This document shows positions 1 through 8,457 of a stretch of DNA of 64,000 bases, piece by piece; position 1 is the stretch's first letter, and each line of letters opens with the position of its first letter. The notes below the pieces were generated by a model. The model saw nothing but the letters and a program-made list of their open reading frames with translations, ran no database searches and had not been told where the DNA came from. Source of the stretch: an uncultured Gemmatimonadota bacterium (GTDB taxonomy: Bacteria; Gemmatimonadota; Gemmatimonadetes; Gemmatimonadales; Gemmatimonadaceae); the NCBI GenBank assembly GCA_902825965.1, contig CADEDA010000001.1:304428-368427 (forward strand), given 5' to 3'. Both the position numbers and the translations under genes were made by a program.

Positions 1-387
1 GGCGGTCTTGGTCGGCCGTCCGGACGACGTGAACACGAGATAGCGCCGCTGGGTCTGGTCGATCATCCAGATGTCGCCGTTGCGCTGTCGATAGAAACCG
101 CCGGGCGAGAGGAACTCCGTCGGTCCGCGCCCCTGTCGCGAGACGGTACTCACGCGCCCGTTGGCGAGATCGACGAGGCGGATGAGGCCTTCCTTGCGGT
201 CGGACACCAGCAGACGACCGTCCGCGAGTTCGATGAGCCCGACGATGGAACTCATCGACTCCTCGAGCTCCACGGTAGGCGCCGGCAATGCGCGCGGCGG
301 AGCGTCCTGCGCGAGCGAGTCCGAGGCGAGGAGCGGGAGCGCGACCAGGGCCGCGCCGAGGTGTGTCCTGCGAAGATGGCGGATCAT
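1..387 (-). CDS. Secreted protein, N-terminal part of a probable six-bladed beta-propeller (partial)
   Basis: The reading frame enters the window at base 1 and starts with ATG at 387-385, so only the first 129 residues are visible. It opens with a signal peptide: basic RHLRR, a hydrophobic stretch, and a likely cleavage after A-Q near residue 27. The mature part has repeated short strand-turn segments and a G-R-G-P-T-E-F motif, which resembles the G-x-G-P-x-E-F motif of 6-bladed propeller proteins (DUF5128-like) common in Gemmatimonadota and Bacteroidota. No catalytic residues can be judged from this fragment. An exported binding or structural role is likely, but the substrate is unknown. The nearest plus-strand gene is over 500 bases away, and the tRNA terminator lies upstream of this gene. 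Confidence 0.6.
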   Translation of the reverse strand, partial: MIRHLRRTHLGAALVALPLLASDSLAQDAPPRALPAPTVELEESMSSIVGLIELADGRLLVSDRKEGLIRLVDLANGRVSTVSRQGRGPTEFLSPGGFYRQRNGDIWMIDQTQRRYLVFTSSGRPTKTA

Positions 388-701
388 GGGGGTCTCGGGC
401 CGAGGGGTCCCGACGCCATCGACCGCCGACGCGTCGCAGCCCCGTGCGGAGATTCAGTCCCCGCGATCCACCGGCATCGTTTTCAGCGAGGGCCTGAGCG
501 CGATTCCGGAGTGCCGGACCGCTTCGGTCAGCCGTCCAGCCGCCACCCAGAAACGAAATCGCCCCGGACCAAGGCCCGGGGCGATGCAGTTGCTGGTGTC
601 GCGCTCAAAGGGGTCGCCTCGCGCGCCGTCATTGGAACTCTACGTCCTACCGAACGGCGGCGGGCTGATCTCCCGGTCGCGAACCAGCGAAACACGTGCT
701 A
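388..701. other. Intergenic stretch between partial gene and tRNA
   Basis: This 314-base stretch holds the tRNA-Ala terminator (551-585) and probably the promoter of the leftmost minus-strand gene, but I see no clear -35/-10 pair. Open frames crossing it have no signal peptide, start-site or family resemblance and are not called as genes. Confidence 0.6.
551..585 (-). terminator. Rho-independent terminator of tRNA-Ala
   Basis: A perfect 10-bp stem (ATCGCCCCGG at 558-567 paired with CCGGGGCGAT at 576-585) encloses an 8-base loop. Read on the minus strand, the stem is followed by TTCGTTT (557-551). It lies 117 bases downstream of the tRNA 3' end on the same strand. Confidence 0.75.
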
Positions 702-774
702 TGGAGCTGAGGGGGATCGAACCCCTGACCTCTGCAGTGCGATTGCAGCGCTCTCCCAGCTGAGCTACAGCCCC
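702..774 (-). tRNA. tRNA-Ala (anticodon CGC)
   Basis: A 73-nt cloverleaf reads 774 to 702. The acceptor stem is GGGGCTG/CAGCTCC, which contains the G3-U70 wobble pair that identifies tRNA-Ala. The D arm is GCTC/GAGC. The anticodon stem CTGCA/TGCAG encloses the loop ATCGCAC, giving anticodon CGC (codon GCG). The T arm is AGGGG-TTCGATC-CCCCT. The discriminator base is A, and CCA is not encoded. GCG is a frequent Ala codon at this GC content, so a dedicated CGC tRNA is expected. Confidence 0.95.
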
Positions 775-955
775 GCATCGCGTCCCGGTCAGTCCCCGCA
801 TCTCCCGCTACTGCCTACACATACACGGGACGATCGAAAAAAGTTCCGGTCACGCATACGGCCCCGCCTAGTGGGTCTTGGCGGGGCCGCCGATGGCTGA
901 ACAATAGTGGGGCCGGGAACCGGGCGCCACCCCCTGACCTTAGCATTATCGGCAC

Positions 956-2380
956 ATGCGCCCCAAAGTCCACCGCCTTGAGTCCGACCACGTTCGGGAC
1001 CAGCTCGCCCTCCGGACCGTCCTCGCCAACGAGGTGCGTACGCAGCCTGAGGGTGACTACATCCTCTATTGGATGCAGTCCACGCACCGGTTCGAGGACA
1101 ACTGGGCGCTGCGCCAGGCGGTGCTCGCCGCCGACCGGCTCGGCAAGCCCCTGCTGGTCCACCAGGGGCTCGACCCCACCTACGAACATGCCAACGACCG
1201 GATCCACACGGTCATCCTCGAGAACGCGCGCGCGCTCGCCGCGCGCGCCGAACGGCTGGGCTTCCGGTACCAGTTCGTGCTGCGCCGTCGCCGCGATGAC
1301 GACCGGCGCGTGGTCGACCGCCTCGCGGCGCGGGCGGCCCAGGTCATCACCGATCTCTTTCCCACCGCCGGCATCGCGGAGCGGACCCGGCGGTTCGCGG
1401 AGCGCGCACCCTGCCGCGTGATCCAGGTGGACTCGCACGGGATCATCCCGTCGGGCCATTTCGTGAAGGAGGAGTACGCCGCGCGCACCATCCGACCCAA
1501 GATCGCCAAGGTGCTCGACCTGGCATTGGAGCCCTGTGAGGACCGCGCACCTGCCCGCGGCTTCCCCGACACGCTGTGGCGCTCACTGGAGGTGGACCGC
1601 CTCGCGCTCGACCGCATGGATGTCGCGGCCGAGGTGGCGCGCTGCGAGATCGACCATGCCGTTGCGCCGGTGCCGTTCGCGAGCGGCCTCGAGGGCGCGC
1701 GCGCGCGGCTCGGGGCCTTCTGTGCGGGTGCGCTCGCCGATTACGCCGAGCGGCGCAACGAACCGAGCGACACCGACGGATCCTCGCGGCTCTCGCCGTA
1801 CCTGCATTTCGGGCAGATCTCCGCCGCCGAGGTACTGCGCACGGTGCGCGCCGCGGGACATGCGGAGTCGGCGCGGAAGTTCGAGGACGAGCTCGTCACC
1901 TGGCGCGAGCTCGCCTTCAACTTCTGCCTGCGGAACCCGCACTACGGCAAGCTGCGCGGCCTGCCGGACTGGGTGCACCGCACCATGGACGCCCACAAGG
2001 ACGACCCGCGCGAGGCGACCTACTCGCTGGAGCAGCTCGAGCGCGCCGAGACGCACGACGACCTGTGGAACGCCGCGCAGCGTGAACTGGTGCGCACGGG
2101 ATACATGCACAACGTCACCCGCATGCTGTGGGGCAAGTCGGTGCTCACCTGGACCAGGCGCTACAAGCACGCACTCGACCATCTGATCCTGCTCAACAAC
2201 AAGTACGGACTCGACGGCCGCGACCCCTCGAGCTTCGGCGGCATCCAATGGTGCTTCGGGAAGTTCGACCGTCCCTGGTTCGACAAGCCCGTGTGGGGTG
2301 TCATCCGGCCGATGTCCTTGGCGCGGGCGCGGGAGAAGTTCGACGCGGAGGCCTACATCGCGATGTATCGCCCGACGTAG
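956..2380 (+). CDS. phr: Class II deoxyribodipyrimidine photolyase
   Basis: This 474-residue flavoenzyme should repair UV-induced cyclobutane pyrimidine dimers in a light-driven reaction. The N-terminal Rossmann-like part carries the class II signature L-Y-W-M-Q-x-x-H-R near residue 40. The C-terminal FAD-binding half shows S-P-Y-L-H-F-G-Q-I-S (about 280), W-R-E-L-A-F-N-F-C (about 317), Y-M-H-N-V-T-R-M-L-W-G-K (about 382) and L-D-G-R-D-P-S-S-F-G-G (about 422). This block order is diagnostic for class II rather than class I photolyases or cryptochromes. The length is typical of the family. The ATG at 956 is used, 181 bases after the tRNA on the opposite strand. The next gene begins 12 bases after its stop and may be co-transcribed. 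Confidence 0.93.
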   Translation: MRPKVHRLESDHVRDQLALRTVLANEVRTQPEGDYILYWMQSTHRFEDNWALRQAVLAADRLGKPLLVHQGLDPTYEHANDRIHTVILENARALAARAERLGFRYQFVLRRRRDDDRRVVDRLAARAAQVITDLFPTAGIAERTRRFAERAPCRVIQVDSHGIIPSGHFVKEEYAARTIRPKIAKVLDLALEPCEDRAPARGFPDTLWRSLEVDRLALDRMDVAAEVARCEIDHAVAPVPFASGLEGARARLGAFCAGALADYAERRNEPSDTDGSSRLSPYLHFGQISAAEVLRTVRAAGHAESARKFEDELVTWRELAFNFCLRNPHYGKLRGLPDWVHRTMDAHKDDPREATYSLEQLERAETHDDLWNAAQRELVRTGYMHNVTRMLWGKSVLTWTRRYKHALDHLILLNNKYGLDGRDPSSFGGIQWCFGKFDRPWFDKPVWGVIRPMSLARAREKFDAEAYIAMYRPT

Positions 2381-2392
2381 GTACATTCCGGT

Positions 2393-3361
2393 GTGACCGA
2401 CCCGATCCTGCCCACACCGCGCGACGTCCGCGACGCCGCCGCGCGCATCGCCGGCGTGGTGACGCGCACCCCACTGGTGCCCGCCGCCGAGCTCGCCGCG
2501 CTGGTGGGCGGCGAGGTGTTCCTCAAGCTCGAGTGCCTGCAGGTCGGCGGCTCGTTCAAGCTCCGCGGTGCGCTCAACGCGATGCTCTCGCTCTCCAAGG
2601 ACGAACGCACGCGCGGCGTGGTGGCCTCGTCGGCCGGCAACCACGGCCGCGGCATCGCGATCGCGGCCAAACACCTCGGCGTGCGCGCCACCGTCTTCGT
2701 CCCCCGCAGCGCACCGGCGGTGAAACGCGACGGCATTGCGGCGATGGGCGCCACGGTGGATGCGTCGCAGCCGACCTACGATGACGCCGAGCGCGCGGCG
2801 CGTGCCCACGCGGCCGCGACGGGCGCCACGTTCGTCAGCCCGTGTACCGGTCGTGCGCTGCTCGCCGGCGCCGGCACCGTGGCGCTGGAGATCCTCGAGG
2901 ACCTGCCGACCCTGCGCAGCGTGGTGGTCTGCGTGGGCGGCGGTGGCTTGGTGGGCGGGATGGGCGGCTTCCTCAAGGGCGCCGCGGCCGGCGTGCGCAT
3001 CCTCGGCGCCCAGAGCGTGCGCACCAACGCGATGGCCCTGGCCCTCGCCAACGGCGAGGCCACCGACATCCCGGATCAGCCGACCCTGGCGGACGGGCTC
3101 GCCGGCCTGGTGGACGACACGATGTTCGCGCAGGGACGCGCGGCCCTCGATGCGATCGTGACGGTCGAGGAGACCGCCATCGCCGATGCGATCCGCTGGG
3201 CACATCGCAGCCTCGGGCTGACGGTGGAGGGGGCAGGCGCCGTGGGCATCGCCGCGCTGCGCTCCCGTCGGCTCAACCCGCGCGGCTTCCCGCTCGCGAT
3301 CACCGTGAGTGGCGCGAACATCGACCCGGGCACACACGCCGAGATCCTCGCCGGCGCGTAG
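2393..3361 (+). CDS. PLP-dependent threonine/serine dehydratase family enzyme
   Basis: This 322-residue fold-type II PLP enzyme is predicted to deaminate L-threonine to 2-oxobutanoate and ammonia, or to act on serine. The PLP lysine sits in G-G-S-F-K-L-R-G (Lys56), the substrate loop is S-A-G-N-H-G (about 82-87), and the phosphate-binding glycine loop is V-G-G-G-G-L-V-G-G (about 183-191). There is no C-terminal ACT-like regulatory domain, so it resembles catabolic TdcB-type dehydratases or serine racemases rather than feedback-regulated IlvA. The start is GTG at 2393, 12 bases after the photolyase stop. Exact substrate cannot be decided from sequence. Confidence 0.88.
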   Translation: MTDPILPTPRDVRDAAARIAGVVTRTPLVPAAELAALVGGEVFLKLECLQVGGSFKLRGALNAMLSLSKDERTRGVVASSAGNHGRGIAIAAKHLGVRATVFVPRSAPAVKRDGIAAMGATVDASQPTYDDAERAARAHAAATGATFVSPCTGRALLAGAGTVALEILEDLPTLRSVVVCVGGGGLVGGMGGFLKGAAAGVRILGAQSVRTNAMALALANGEATDIPDQPTLADGLAGLVDDTMFAQGRAALDAIVTVEETAIADAIRWAHRSLGLTVEGAGAVGIAALRSRRLNPRGFPLAITVSGANIDPGTHAEILAGA

Positions 3362-3446
3362 CCGGGACCCCCGCTGTCCGGCGCGCCGCCTCGCTGCGTC
3401 CCGGACCGCACCGACATCCGCCGCCCGCCATCTGTATTTTCCCTCC

Positions 3447-4388
3447 ATGTCCCTGTCCGTCCGCATCCTCGGCAGCTCCGCCTCGCGCCCCACCGTCGAG
3501 CGCGGGCTCTCCTCCGTCGCGGTCACGCGCGACGGCGAGACCATGCTCTTCGACTGCGGCGAGGGCACGCAACGGCAGATGATGCGCTGGGGCGTGGGCT
3601 TCACGCTCGGGGACATCTTCTTCACGCACTTCCATACCGACCACTTCCTCGGTGCACTCGGCCTGCTCAAGACGCTGGCACTGCAGGCTCGCACGGAGCC
3701 GCTGCACGTCTGGGGGCCCCGCGGTGCGGCGGCGCTCTTCAAGCGTGCGGAGGGGCTGGGCAACGAGAAGCTGACGTTCCCGCTCGTCGTCACCGAGGTG
3801 GAGCCCGGCACGCCGATCAAGCGCAAGGACTACGAGATCCGTCCCTTCCAGGTGGAGCACCGCAACGGCGCCGCCGTGGGTTACGCCCTCGTCGAGTACG
3901 AGCGTCGCGGACGCTTCGACCCCGACCTGGCACGCGCGCTCGGCATCCCCGAGGGCCCGCTCTGGGGGCGCATCCACAAGGGCGAGTCGATCACGCTCGA
4001 GGACGGGCGCGTCATCGCACCCTCGGTGCTCGTCGGGCCCACCCGGGCGGGGCGCACGCTGGTCGTCACCGGCGACACGCGCCCCTGCGCCGCGACCATC
4101 GAAGCGGCGGTCGGCGCGGACCTGCTCATCCACGAGGCGACGTTTGGCGACGAGGATCAGGCGCGGGCCGCGGAGACCATGCACTCCACCGCCCGCGAGG
4201 CGGCCACGGTCGCCAAGATGGCCGGGGTGCGCACACTGGTGCTCACGCATTTCTCGGCCCGGTACTCGCGCGACACCAGCGCACTCGCGGCGGAGGCCCG
4301 CGAGGTGTTCGCCGGCACCCTGGTGATGGCGAAGGACGGGATGGAGATCGACATCCCGTTCCGCGACGCGGATCAGTCGAGCGGCTGA
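3447..4388 (+). CDS. rnz: Ribonuclease Z (tRNA 3'-processing endonuclease)
   Basis: This 313-residue metallo-beta-lactamase-fold enzyme should cleave tRNA precursors after the discriminator base. The zinc motif H-F-H-T-D-H occupies residues 61-66. A D-C-G-E-G-T-Q-R-Q motif (36-44), typical of the ElaC/RNase Z family, precedes it. Later metal ligands appear as V-E-H (about 136), V-T-G-D-T-R-P (about 210) and L-T-H-F-S-A-R-Y (about 268). ATG 3447 is chosen because the conserved N-terminus S-V-R-I-L-G-S begins there. The gene fits the tRNA in this window, which lacks an encoded CCA. Its 3' end overlaps the convergent DUF2203 gene by 16 bases. Confidence 0.93.
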   Translation: MSLSVRILGSSASRPTVERGLSSVAVTRDGETMLFDCGEGTQRQMMRWGVGFTLGDIFFTHFHTDHFLGALGLLKTLALQARTEPLHVWGPRGAAALFKRAEGLGNEKLTFPLVVTEVEPGTPIKRKDYEIRPFQVEHRNGAAVGYALVEYERRGRFDPDLARALGIPEGPLWGRIHKGESITLEDGRVIAPSVLVGPTRAGRTLVVTGDTRPCAATIEAAVGADLLIHEATFGDEDQARAAETMHSTAREAATVAKMAGVRTLVLTHFSARYSRDTSALAAEAREVFAGTLVMAKDGMEIDIPFRDADQSSG

Positions 4389-4771
4389 CGTCCCGCGAAG
4401 CCGGCCTCGAGCTCGTGCCAGTGCGCGACACGCGGCTCGCCACGCTGCCAGCAGAGGTACACCGGCCGTCCCTCGCGCTCGGACGGGAAATCGAGCAGAC
4501 CGGTCTCGAACGACTTGCACTCCACGCCGAGGTCGTGCAGTTCCTGCACGAAATCCTCGATCTCGCCGGCGAGCCGCTGCACCTCGCGTTGCAGGCGCAG
4601 GGCCTCCTCGCCCGAGGCGGTGGAGTTGGACGTGGAGGCGACCTCGAATCGCTCCACCAGGTCGCGCCACTCCGCGTAGGCACGCACGAGGTCGTCGGCG
4701 ATGCGCCGCACCAGGGGCAGCGCGCGGTTGGCCCGTTCGACCGTCCACGGCATCAGGGCGAGTTCCGTCAC
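4373..4771 (-). CDS. DUF2203 family protein
   Basis: A soluble protein of 132 residues with no known activity. The N-terminal helix carries A-N-R-A-L-P-L-V-R-R-I, a long charged helical region follows (about 20-80), and the C-terminus has the family block G-L-L-D-F-P-S, Y-L-C-W-Q-R-G-E and W-H-E-L-E-A-G-F. GTG 4771 is preferred over the internal ATG at 4753 because a GAGG element lies about 9 bases upstream and the GTGA at 4771-4768 overlaps the preceding lipoprotein stop. Conserved Cys, Trp and His residues in the C-terminal block are visible, but I cannot assign them a role. Confidence 0.85.
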   Translation of the reverse strand: MTELALMPWTVERANRALPLVRRIADDLVRAYAEWRDLVERFEVASTSNSTASGEEALRLQREVQRLAGEIEDFVQELHDLGVECKSFETGLLDFPSEREGRPVYLCWQRGEPRVAHWHELEAGFAGRQPLD

Positions 4772-6027
4772 GGACCGTTTCCTCGACGAGCCAGGGAGCG
4801 AGCGGCGACCCCCGGCCGCACGACGGGCCGGCGCGGCGCGACGAACGCGGCAGGGCGGACCAGCGCCGACGCCGGGACCAGCGTCCGCGACCGCAGGCCG
4901 CGCTGCGAGTGCTGCACCATCCGCGTCTCGCCGGAATAGAACGCCGCCTCGTTGAACGCCTTGGTGAGCGCGTCGCGCGTGCCGGGAGCGTTGGTGGAGT
5001 CGTTCATCCACATCACGCGCAGCACGGGCGAGGGTACGGAGCCGAGCCGCCATTCGCGGCCTTCGCGATTGCGCAGCACGAAGGTGGTGCGCGCCGACGG
5101 GGCGTCCGCCGGGCGCCCCACGAGTTCGAAACCCGGGCGCCGCCACACGTCTTCCTCGCCGCCGACGGACTCCGGATACTCCGCCCGCACCTCGCTCCAC
5201 CAGGCGGGGGCCTCAACCGTGATCGGGTCGAGGTCGACCACGCCGATGGGATCCATCGCCGCGGACTGGGCGACGCCGAAGCGCACGTGGGGTGCGCCGT
5301 CGATGGTCGCGAGGATGAAGCTCTTCGGCTCGAACTGCAGGCGATCGACATCGACGATGGGCGCGGCGAACGAGTCCGCGGCGACACTGAGCAGCGAGTC
5401 GCGCAGCGCGGCCCAGCGTTCGCGGCCCGTCTGCACCACGCGTCGGGCCGCCAGCGCCCCGACGAGTGCATCCACCGGGACGGTGGTCGCGGTGCGGAGG
5501 TCGATCACGCCGCGGCGGGCGCCGTGCGAGGAGTTCCCGCCGACCACGTCGACGTCGGTGCGGTACTCGTACGAGAGCCAGTTGCCGTGTACGTCGAGCA
5601 CTTCGATGTCCGAGGTGCCGACCGTGCGCGGATTCTCGCTGCCCTGCTCGTCGAGCTCGAGCGGACGCTCGTCCGGATTGGCGGCGGCGTACGCGCGCGC
5701 GAGTGCCGGCATCAGCGTGTCGGCGAACAGCACCACGGAGTCGCCGGTGATGAGGTCGCGCTTGTAGAGACGCTGCCCGACATAGACGGCGTCGTAGAAC
5801 GAGAAGTCGGCGTCGGCGGTGTAGAGCTCGGAGAAGCGCCCCTGCACCTGCGCGAGCAACATCGGTGCGCCACGCACGCGGATCCCCTCGGCCTCCGACC
5901 GCACCCAGAAGACCGAATCCCCCGCCGCGATGACGAACTCCGCTTCCGGCGCGGGCACCGTCGGCTCCGGCTCACGGCATGCCGCGAACAGGAGCATGGA
6001 CACGACGAGGGTGGGCCGCACGCGCAT
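4768..6027 (-). CDS. Uncharacterised secreted lipoprotein
   Basis: This 419-residue protein starts at ATG 6027 with a lipoprotein signal: M-R-V-R-P, a hydrophobic core, and the lipobox F-A-A-C, with Cys about residue 18. The mature part is rich in Asp, Val and aromatic residues with alternating strand-like segments, including a repeated D-x-V-D pattern, and ends in an Arg/Pro/Ala-rich tail of about 40 residues. I do not recognise a family. It overlaps the downstream DUF2203 start by 4 bases. The cysteine-desulfurase-like gene ends 11 bases upstream, so all are likely one transcript. A periplasmic or outer-membrane-anchored location is predicted. Confidence 0.75.
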   Translation of the reverse strand: MRVRPTLVVSMLLFAACREPEPTVPAPEAEFVIAAGDSVFWVRSEAEGIRVRGAPMLLAQVQGRFSELYTADADFSFYDAVYVGQRLYKRDLITGDSVVLFADTLMPALARAYAAANPDERPLELDEQGSENPRTVGTSDIEVLDVHGNWLSYEYRTDVDVVGGNSSHGARRGVIDLRTATTVPVDALVGALAARRVVQTGRERWAALRDSLLSVAADSFAAPIVDVDRLQFEPKSFILATIDGAPHVRFGVAQSAAMDPIGVVDLDPITVEAPAWWSEVRAEYPESVGGEEDVWRRPGFELVGRPADAPSARTTFVLRNREGREWRLGSVPSPVLRVMWMNDSTNAPGTRDALTKAFNEAAFYSGETRMVQHSQRGLRSRTLVPASALVRPAAFVAPRRPVVRPGVAARSLARRGNGP

Positions 6028-6038
6028 GCCCGAATATA

Positions 6039-7262
6039 TCACCCTCGCCGAGCGATCTCCCTGACGCCTGCGACCAGCCGATCGACCTCGTCGGCGGACG
6101 TGTAGCAGGCCGCCCCGGCGCGGACGAGGCCGGCGTCGGCCAGTCCCAGGCGCTCGACGATGGTCGCCGCGTAGAAGTCGCCGTGGCTGGTGAACACCCC
6201 GCGCTCCACGAGCGCCCGCGTCACGGCCTCGCTGCCGAGCCCGGCCACGGTGAAGGCGATGGTCGGCGTGCGTGGCTGGTCGGGCGGCGGGCCGTAGCGC
6301 GTGACCCCGGGGATCGCCGCGAGGCCATCCCAGAGGCTCAGCAGGTGCGACATGCCGGCCTCGTGCAGCGCATGGAACGCCGACTGGAGTCGCTGGCGCC
6401 GCGTGGCGCCCGAGCCCAGCGAGGCGAGGAAGTCCACGGCGGCGCCCGCCCCGACGATGCCCTCGTGGTTCTGGGTCCCGGTCTCGAGCCGGTCCGGCAC
6501 GTCGTCGGGCGCCGGCTCGAGCTTGGGCACATCGAGCGCCGCCAGGAGCGCTTCGCGTCCATACAGCACGCCGACGTGCGGCCCGTAGAACTTGTAGGCC
6601 GAACAGCCGAGGAAGTCGCAGTCGAAGGCGCGGACGTCCACCAGGGCGTGCGGCGCGTAGTGCACCGCGTCCACGAACACCAGCGCGCCCACGGCGTGGG
6701 CGAGCCGCGCTGCCTCGGCCACGTCGTTGATGGTGCCCAGCGCGTTGGAGCCGGCCCCGATCGCGAGCAGGCGGGTGCGCGGGGAGAGGACGGCGCGCAG
6801 CGACCCCATGTCGAGCTGACCGCGCTGCGGATCCACGTCCACGCGGCGGATCGTCACGCCGCGCTCGCGCTCGAGCGCGCGCCACGGGGCGACGTTGGCG
6901 TGATGGTCGAGGTCCGTGATGACGATCTCGTCCCCCGCCCCCCAGCCGCGCCCCAGCGCGCGTGCGAGGTGGAAGGTGCCGGTCGTCATGTTGTTGGCGA
7001 AGACGATCTCGCGCGGCGAGGCGTTGAGGAAATCCGCGAGCGCCTCGCGTGCCGCCAGCAGCATCGCGTCGGTCTCGGCGCTGGTCGGGTATGCCCAGTG
7101 CGTGTTGGCGTTGTGGTGCAGCAGGTAGTCCCGCATCGCGTCCACCACGGCGAGCGGCACCTGCGTGCCGCCGGGTCCGTCGAAGTAGGCGACCGCGTGG
7201 CCGCGATGCTGCCGCTGCAGCGCGGGGAACTGGGCGCGGATCTGTGCGAGCGAGGCGGTCAC
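6039..7262 (-). CDS. Cysteine desulfurase-like PLP enzyme (class V aminotransferase fold)
   Basis: This 407-residue class V aminotransferase-fold protein resembles the cysteine-desulfurase-like subfamily (TIGR01976-type). The Schiff-base lysine is Lys224 in C-S-A-Y-K-F-Y-G-P-H. PLP contacts are visible at D-H-H (119-121) and F-V-D-A-V-H (196-201), and R-L-E-T-G-T-Q-N-H-E-G is a subfamily motif. I cannot see a clear equivalent of the mobile catalytic cysteine loop of SufS/IscS, so true desulfurase activity is uncertain; a lyase or other PLP reaction is possible. The GTG start at 7262 overlaps the upstream dehydrogenase stop as GTGA. No iron-sulfur assembly genes are nearby, which argues against a housekeeping SUF role. 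Confidence 0.85.
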   Translation of the reverse strand: MTASLAQIRAQFPALQRQHRGHAVAYFDGPGGTQVPLAVVDAMRDYLLHHNANTHWAYPTSAETDAMLLAAREALADFLNASPREIVFANNMTTGTFHLARALGRGWGAGDEIVITDLDHHANVAPWRALERERGVTIRRVDVDPQRGQLDMGSLRAVLSPRTRLLAIGAGSNALGTINDVAEAARLAHAVGALVFVDAVHYAPHALVDVRAFDCDFLGCSAYKFYGPHVGVLYGREALLAALDVPKLEPAPDDVPDRLETGTQNHEGIVGAGAAVDFLASLGSGATRRQRLQSAFHALHEAGMSHLLSLWDGLAAIPGVTRYGPPPDQPRTPTIAFTVAGLGSEAVTRALVERGVFTSHGDFYAATIVERLGLADAGLVRAGAACYTSADEVDRLVAGVREIARRG

Positions 7263-8152
7263 GCGGAGATCTCCGTGCCGGCCAGCTGTTCGATGAAGCG
7301 CACGACCTCGACGTGATCCGCCTCCTCGCCGAGGGCGCTCCGCGCCGCCGTGAAGAACTCGGCCGTGAGCTGCAGCAGCGGCGCCGGCACCCGCTGTTCG
7401 CGCGCCACCTGCGCCGCGATGCCGACGTCCTTGTCGAGCAGCGCGAGGCGGAACGTCCGCGGGAAGGCCCGCGTGAGCACACGCTCGGGGAAGAGGTTCA
7501 TCGATGCGTTGGAACGGCCGCTCGAGGTGTTGATGACGTCGAGCGCGACCGCCGGCGCGACCCCGGCGCGCTGCAGCGTCATCAGGCCCTCGGCGGTGCT
7601 CCAGAGGTGCAGCGCGAGCAACGCGTTGTTCACCGCCTTCACCGCGTCCCCGGCGCCGATGGCCCCGCAGTGCACGATCTTCTTGCCGAACACTTCAAGG
7701 ACCGGGCGCACCCGCTCGAGCAGCGCCGCATCCCCGCCCACCATGATGGTGAGCGTGCCGGCCTCGGCGCCCACCACCCCGCCCGATACCGGGCAGTCGA
7801 GGAACCCGACCTGCTGCGCCGCGAGGCGTGCCGCGATACGCGTGGAGGTCGCCGGGTCGCCCGACGTGCAGTCCACGAGCACGCTGCCGGCGCCCAGCCC
7901 GGTGAGCAGCCCGTCGGGTCCGTCGAGCAGCGACTCGACATCACCCGAGACCGGGAAGCAGGTGATGACGACGTCGGCGCCGCGCGCCGCATCGGCGGGC
8001 GTCATGGCGTGGACGGCACCGTGGGCGGCCGCGAAGGCGGCCGCACGGCTGCTGGTGCGGTTCCAGACACGCAGGCCGAGCGGCTGCGCTGCGAGATGAC
8101 GGGCCATCGGGGCGCCGATGGCGCCGAGCCCGAGGAAGGCGACGGTTGGCAT
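7259..8152 (-). CDS. NAD(P)-dependent 3-hydroxyacid dehydrogenase (HIBADH family)
   Basis: This 297-residue beta-hydroxyacid dehydrogenase is expected to oxidise a 3-hydroxyacid such as 3-hydroxyisobutyrate, or reduce tartronate/succinic semialdehyde, with NAD(P). The N-terminal dinucleotide motif is G-L-G-A-I-G-A-P-M-A (8-17). The substrate-binding segment is D-C-P-V-S-G-G-V-V-G-A (119-129). The catalytic lysine is Lys172 in A-V-K-A-V-N-N. Length and domain order are typical. It starts the minus-strand operon that continues through the cysteine-desulfurase-like enzyme, the lipoprotein and DUF2203. The substrate cannot be fixed from sequence. Confidence 0.88.
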   Translation of the reverse strand: MPTVAFLGLGAIGAPMARHLAAQPLGLRVWNRTSSRAAAFAAAHGAVHAMTPADAARGADVVITCFPVSGDVESLLDGPDGLLTGLGAGSVLVDCTSGDPATSTRIAARLAAQQVGFLDCPVSGGVVGAEAGTLTIMVGGDAALLERVRPVLEVFGKKIVHCGAIGAGDAVKAVNNALLALHLWSTAEGLMTLQRAGVAPAVALDVINTSSGRSNASMNLFPERVLTRAFPRTFRLALLDKDVGIAAQVAREQRVPAPLLQLTAEFFTAARSALGEEADHVEVVRFIEQLAGTEISA

Positions 8153-8214
8153 TCGTGGAAGGTGGCCGCTCCCGGTTCGCTCTCGCCAGTGGTCGTCGGG
8201 CTAGATTCCGCCGC

Positions 8215-8457
8215 ATGCGGCTCGAGGTGTCGATCGACGGGATGCTGGCCATCCATGCGCGGAACGCGGTCTACACGGCGCTGGCGTCCGTGGACGGCGT
8301 GTTGCGGGCCGAGGTCGAGCTCGGTCGCGCGGAACTCGAGCACGCGGGAGCGGCGTCGGCGGCGGCCGTGGAACAGGCCGTGCGCGCAGCGATCGCCGAC
8401 GCGGGATTCACCGTGACCGCGGTGCGCGTGCTGCCGCGCCGGCTCCCCACGCTGTAG
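8215..8457 (+). CDS. HMA-like domain protein lacking metal-binding cysteines
   Basis: The 80-residue product has the length and beta-alpha-beta-beta-alpha-beta pattern of a heavy-metal-associated domain. It begins L-E-V-S-I-D-G-M, has a helix with A-L-A-S-V-D-G-V-L-R-A-E-V, and ends with A-I-A-D-A-G-F-T-V. The usual G-M-x-C-x-x-C loop reads G-M-L-A-I-H-A, so both metal-binding cysteines are replaced by Ala. Copper or mercury binding in the normal way is therefore unlikely. ATG 8215 is chosen because the domain begins immediately there and the bases before it lie in the divergent promoter region of the dehydrogenase gene. No P-type ATPase is nearby. Confidence 0.7.
   Translation: MRLEVSIDGMLAIHARNAVYTALASVDGVLRAEVELGRAELEHAGAASAAAVEQAVRAAIADAGFTVTAVRVLPRRLPTL

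Noticed and set aside
860..888. Stem GGCCCCGCC/GGCGGGGCC with 11-base loop
   Set aside because: It is not followed by a T-run and lies upstream of both the tRNA and the photolyase, so I cannot support calling it a terminator or riboswitch.
1583..3826. Long open frame on the minus strand across photolyase and dehydratase genes
   Set aside because: It is antisense to two clear genes, rich in Arg/His/Ala without family motifs, and typical of shadow frames in 70% GC DNA.
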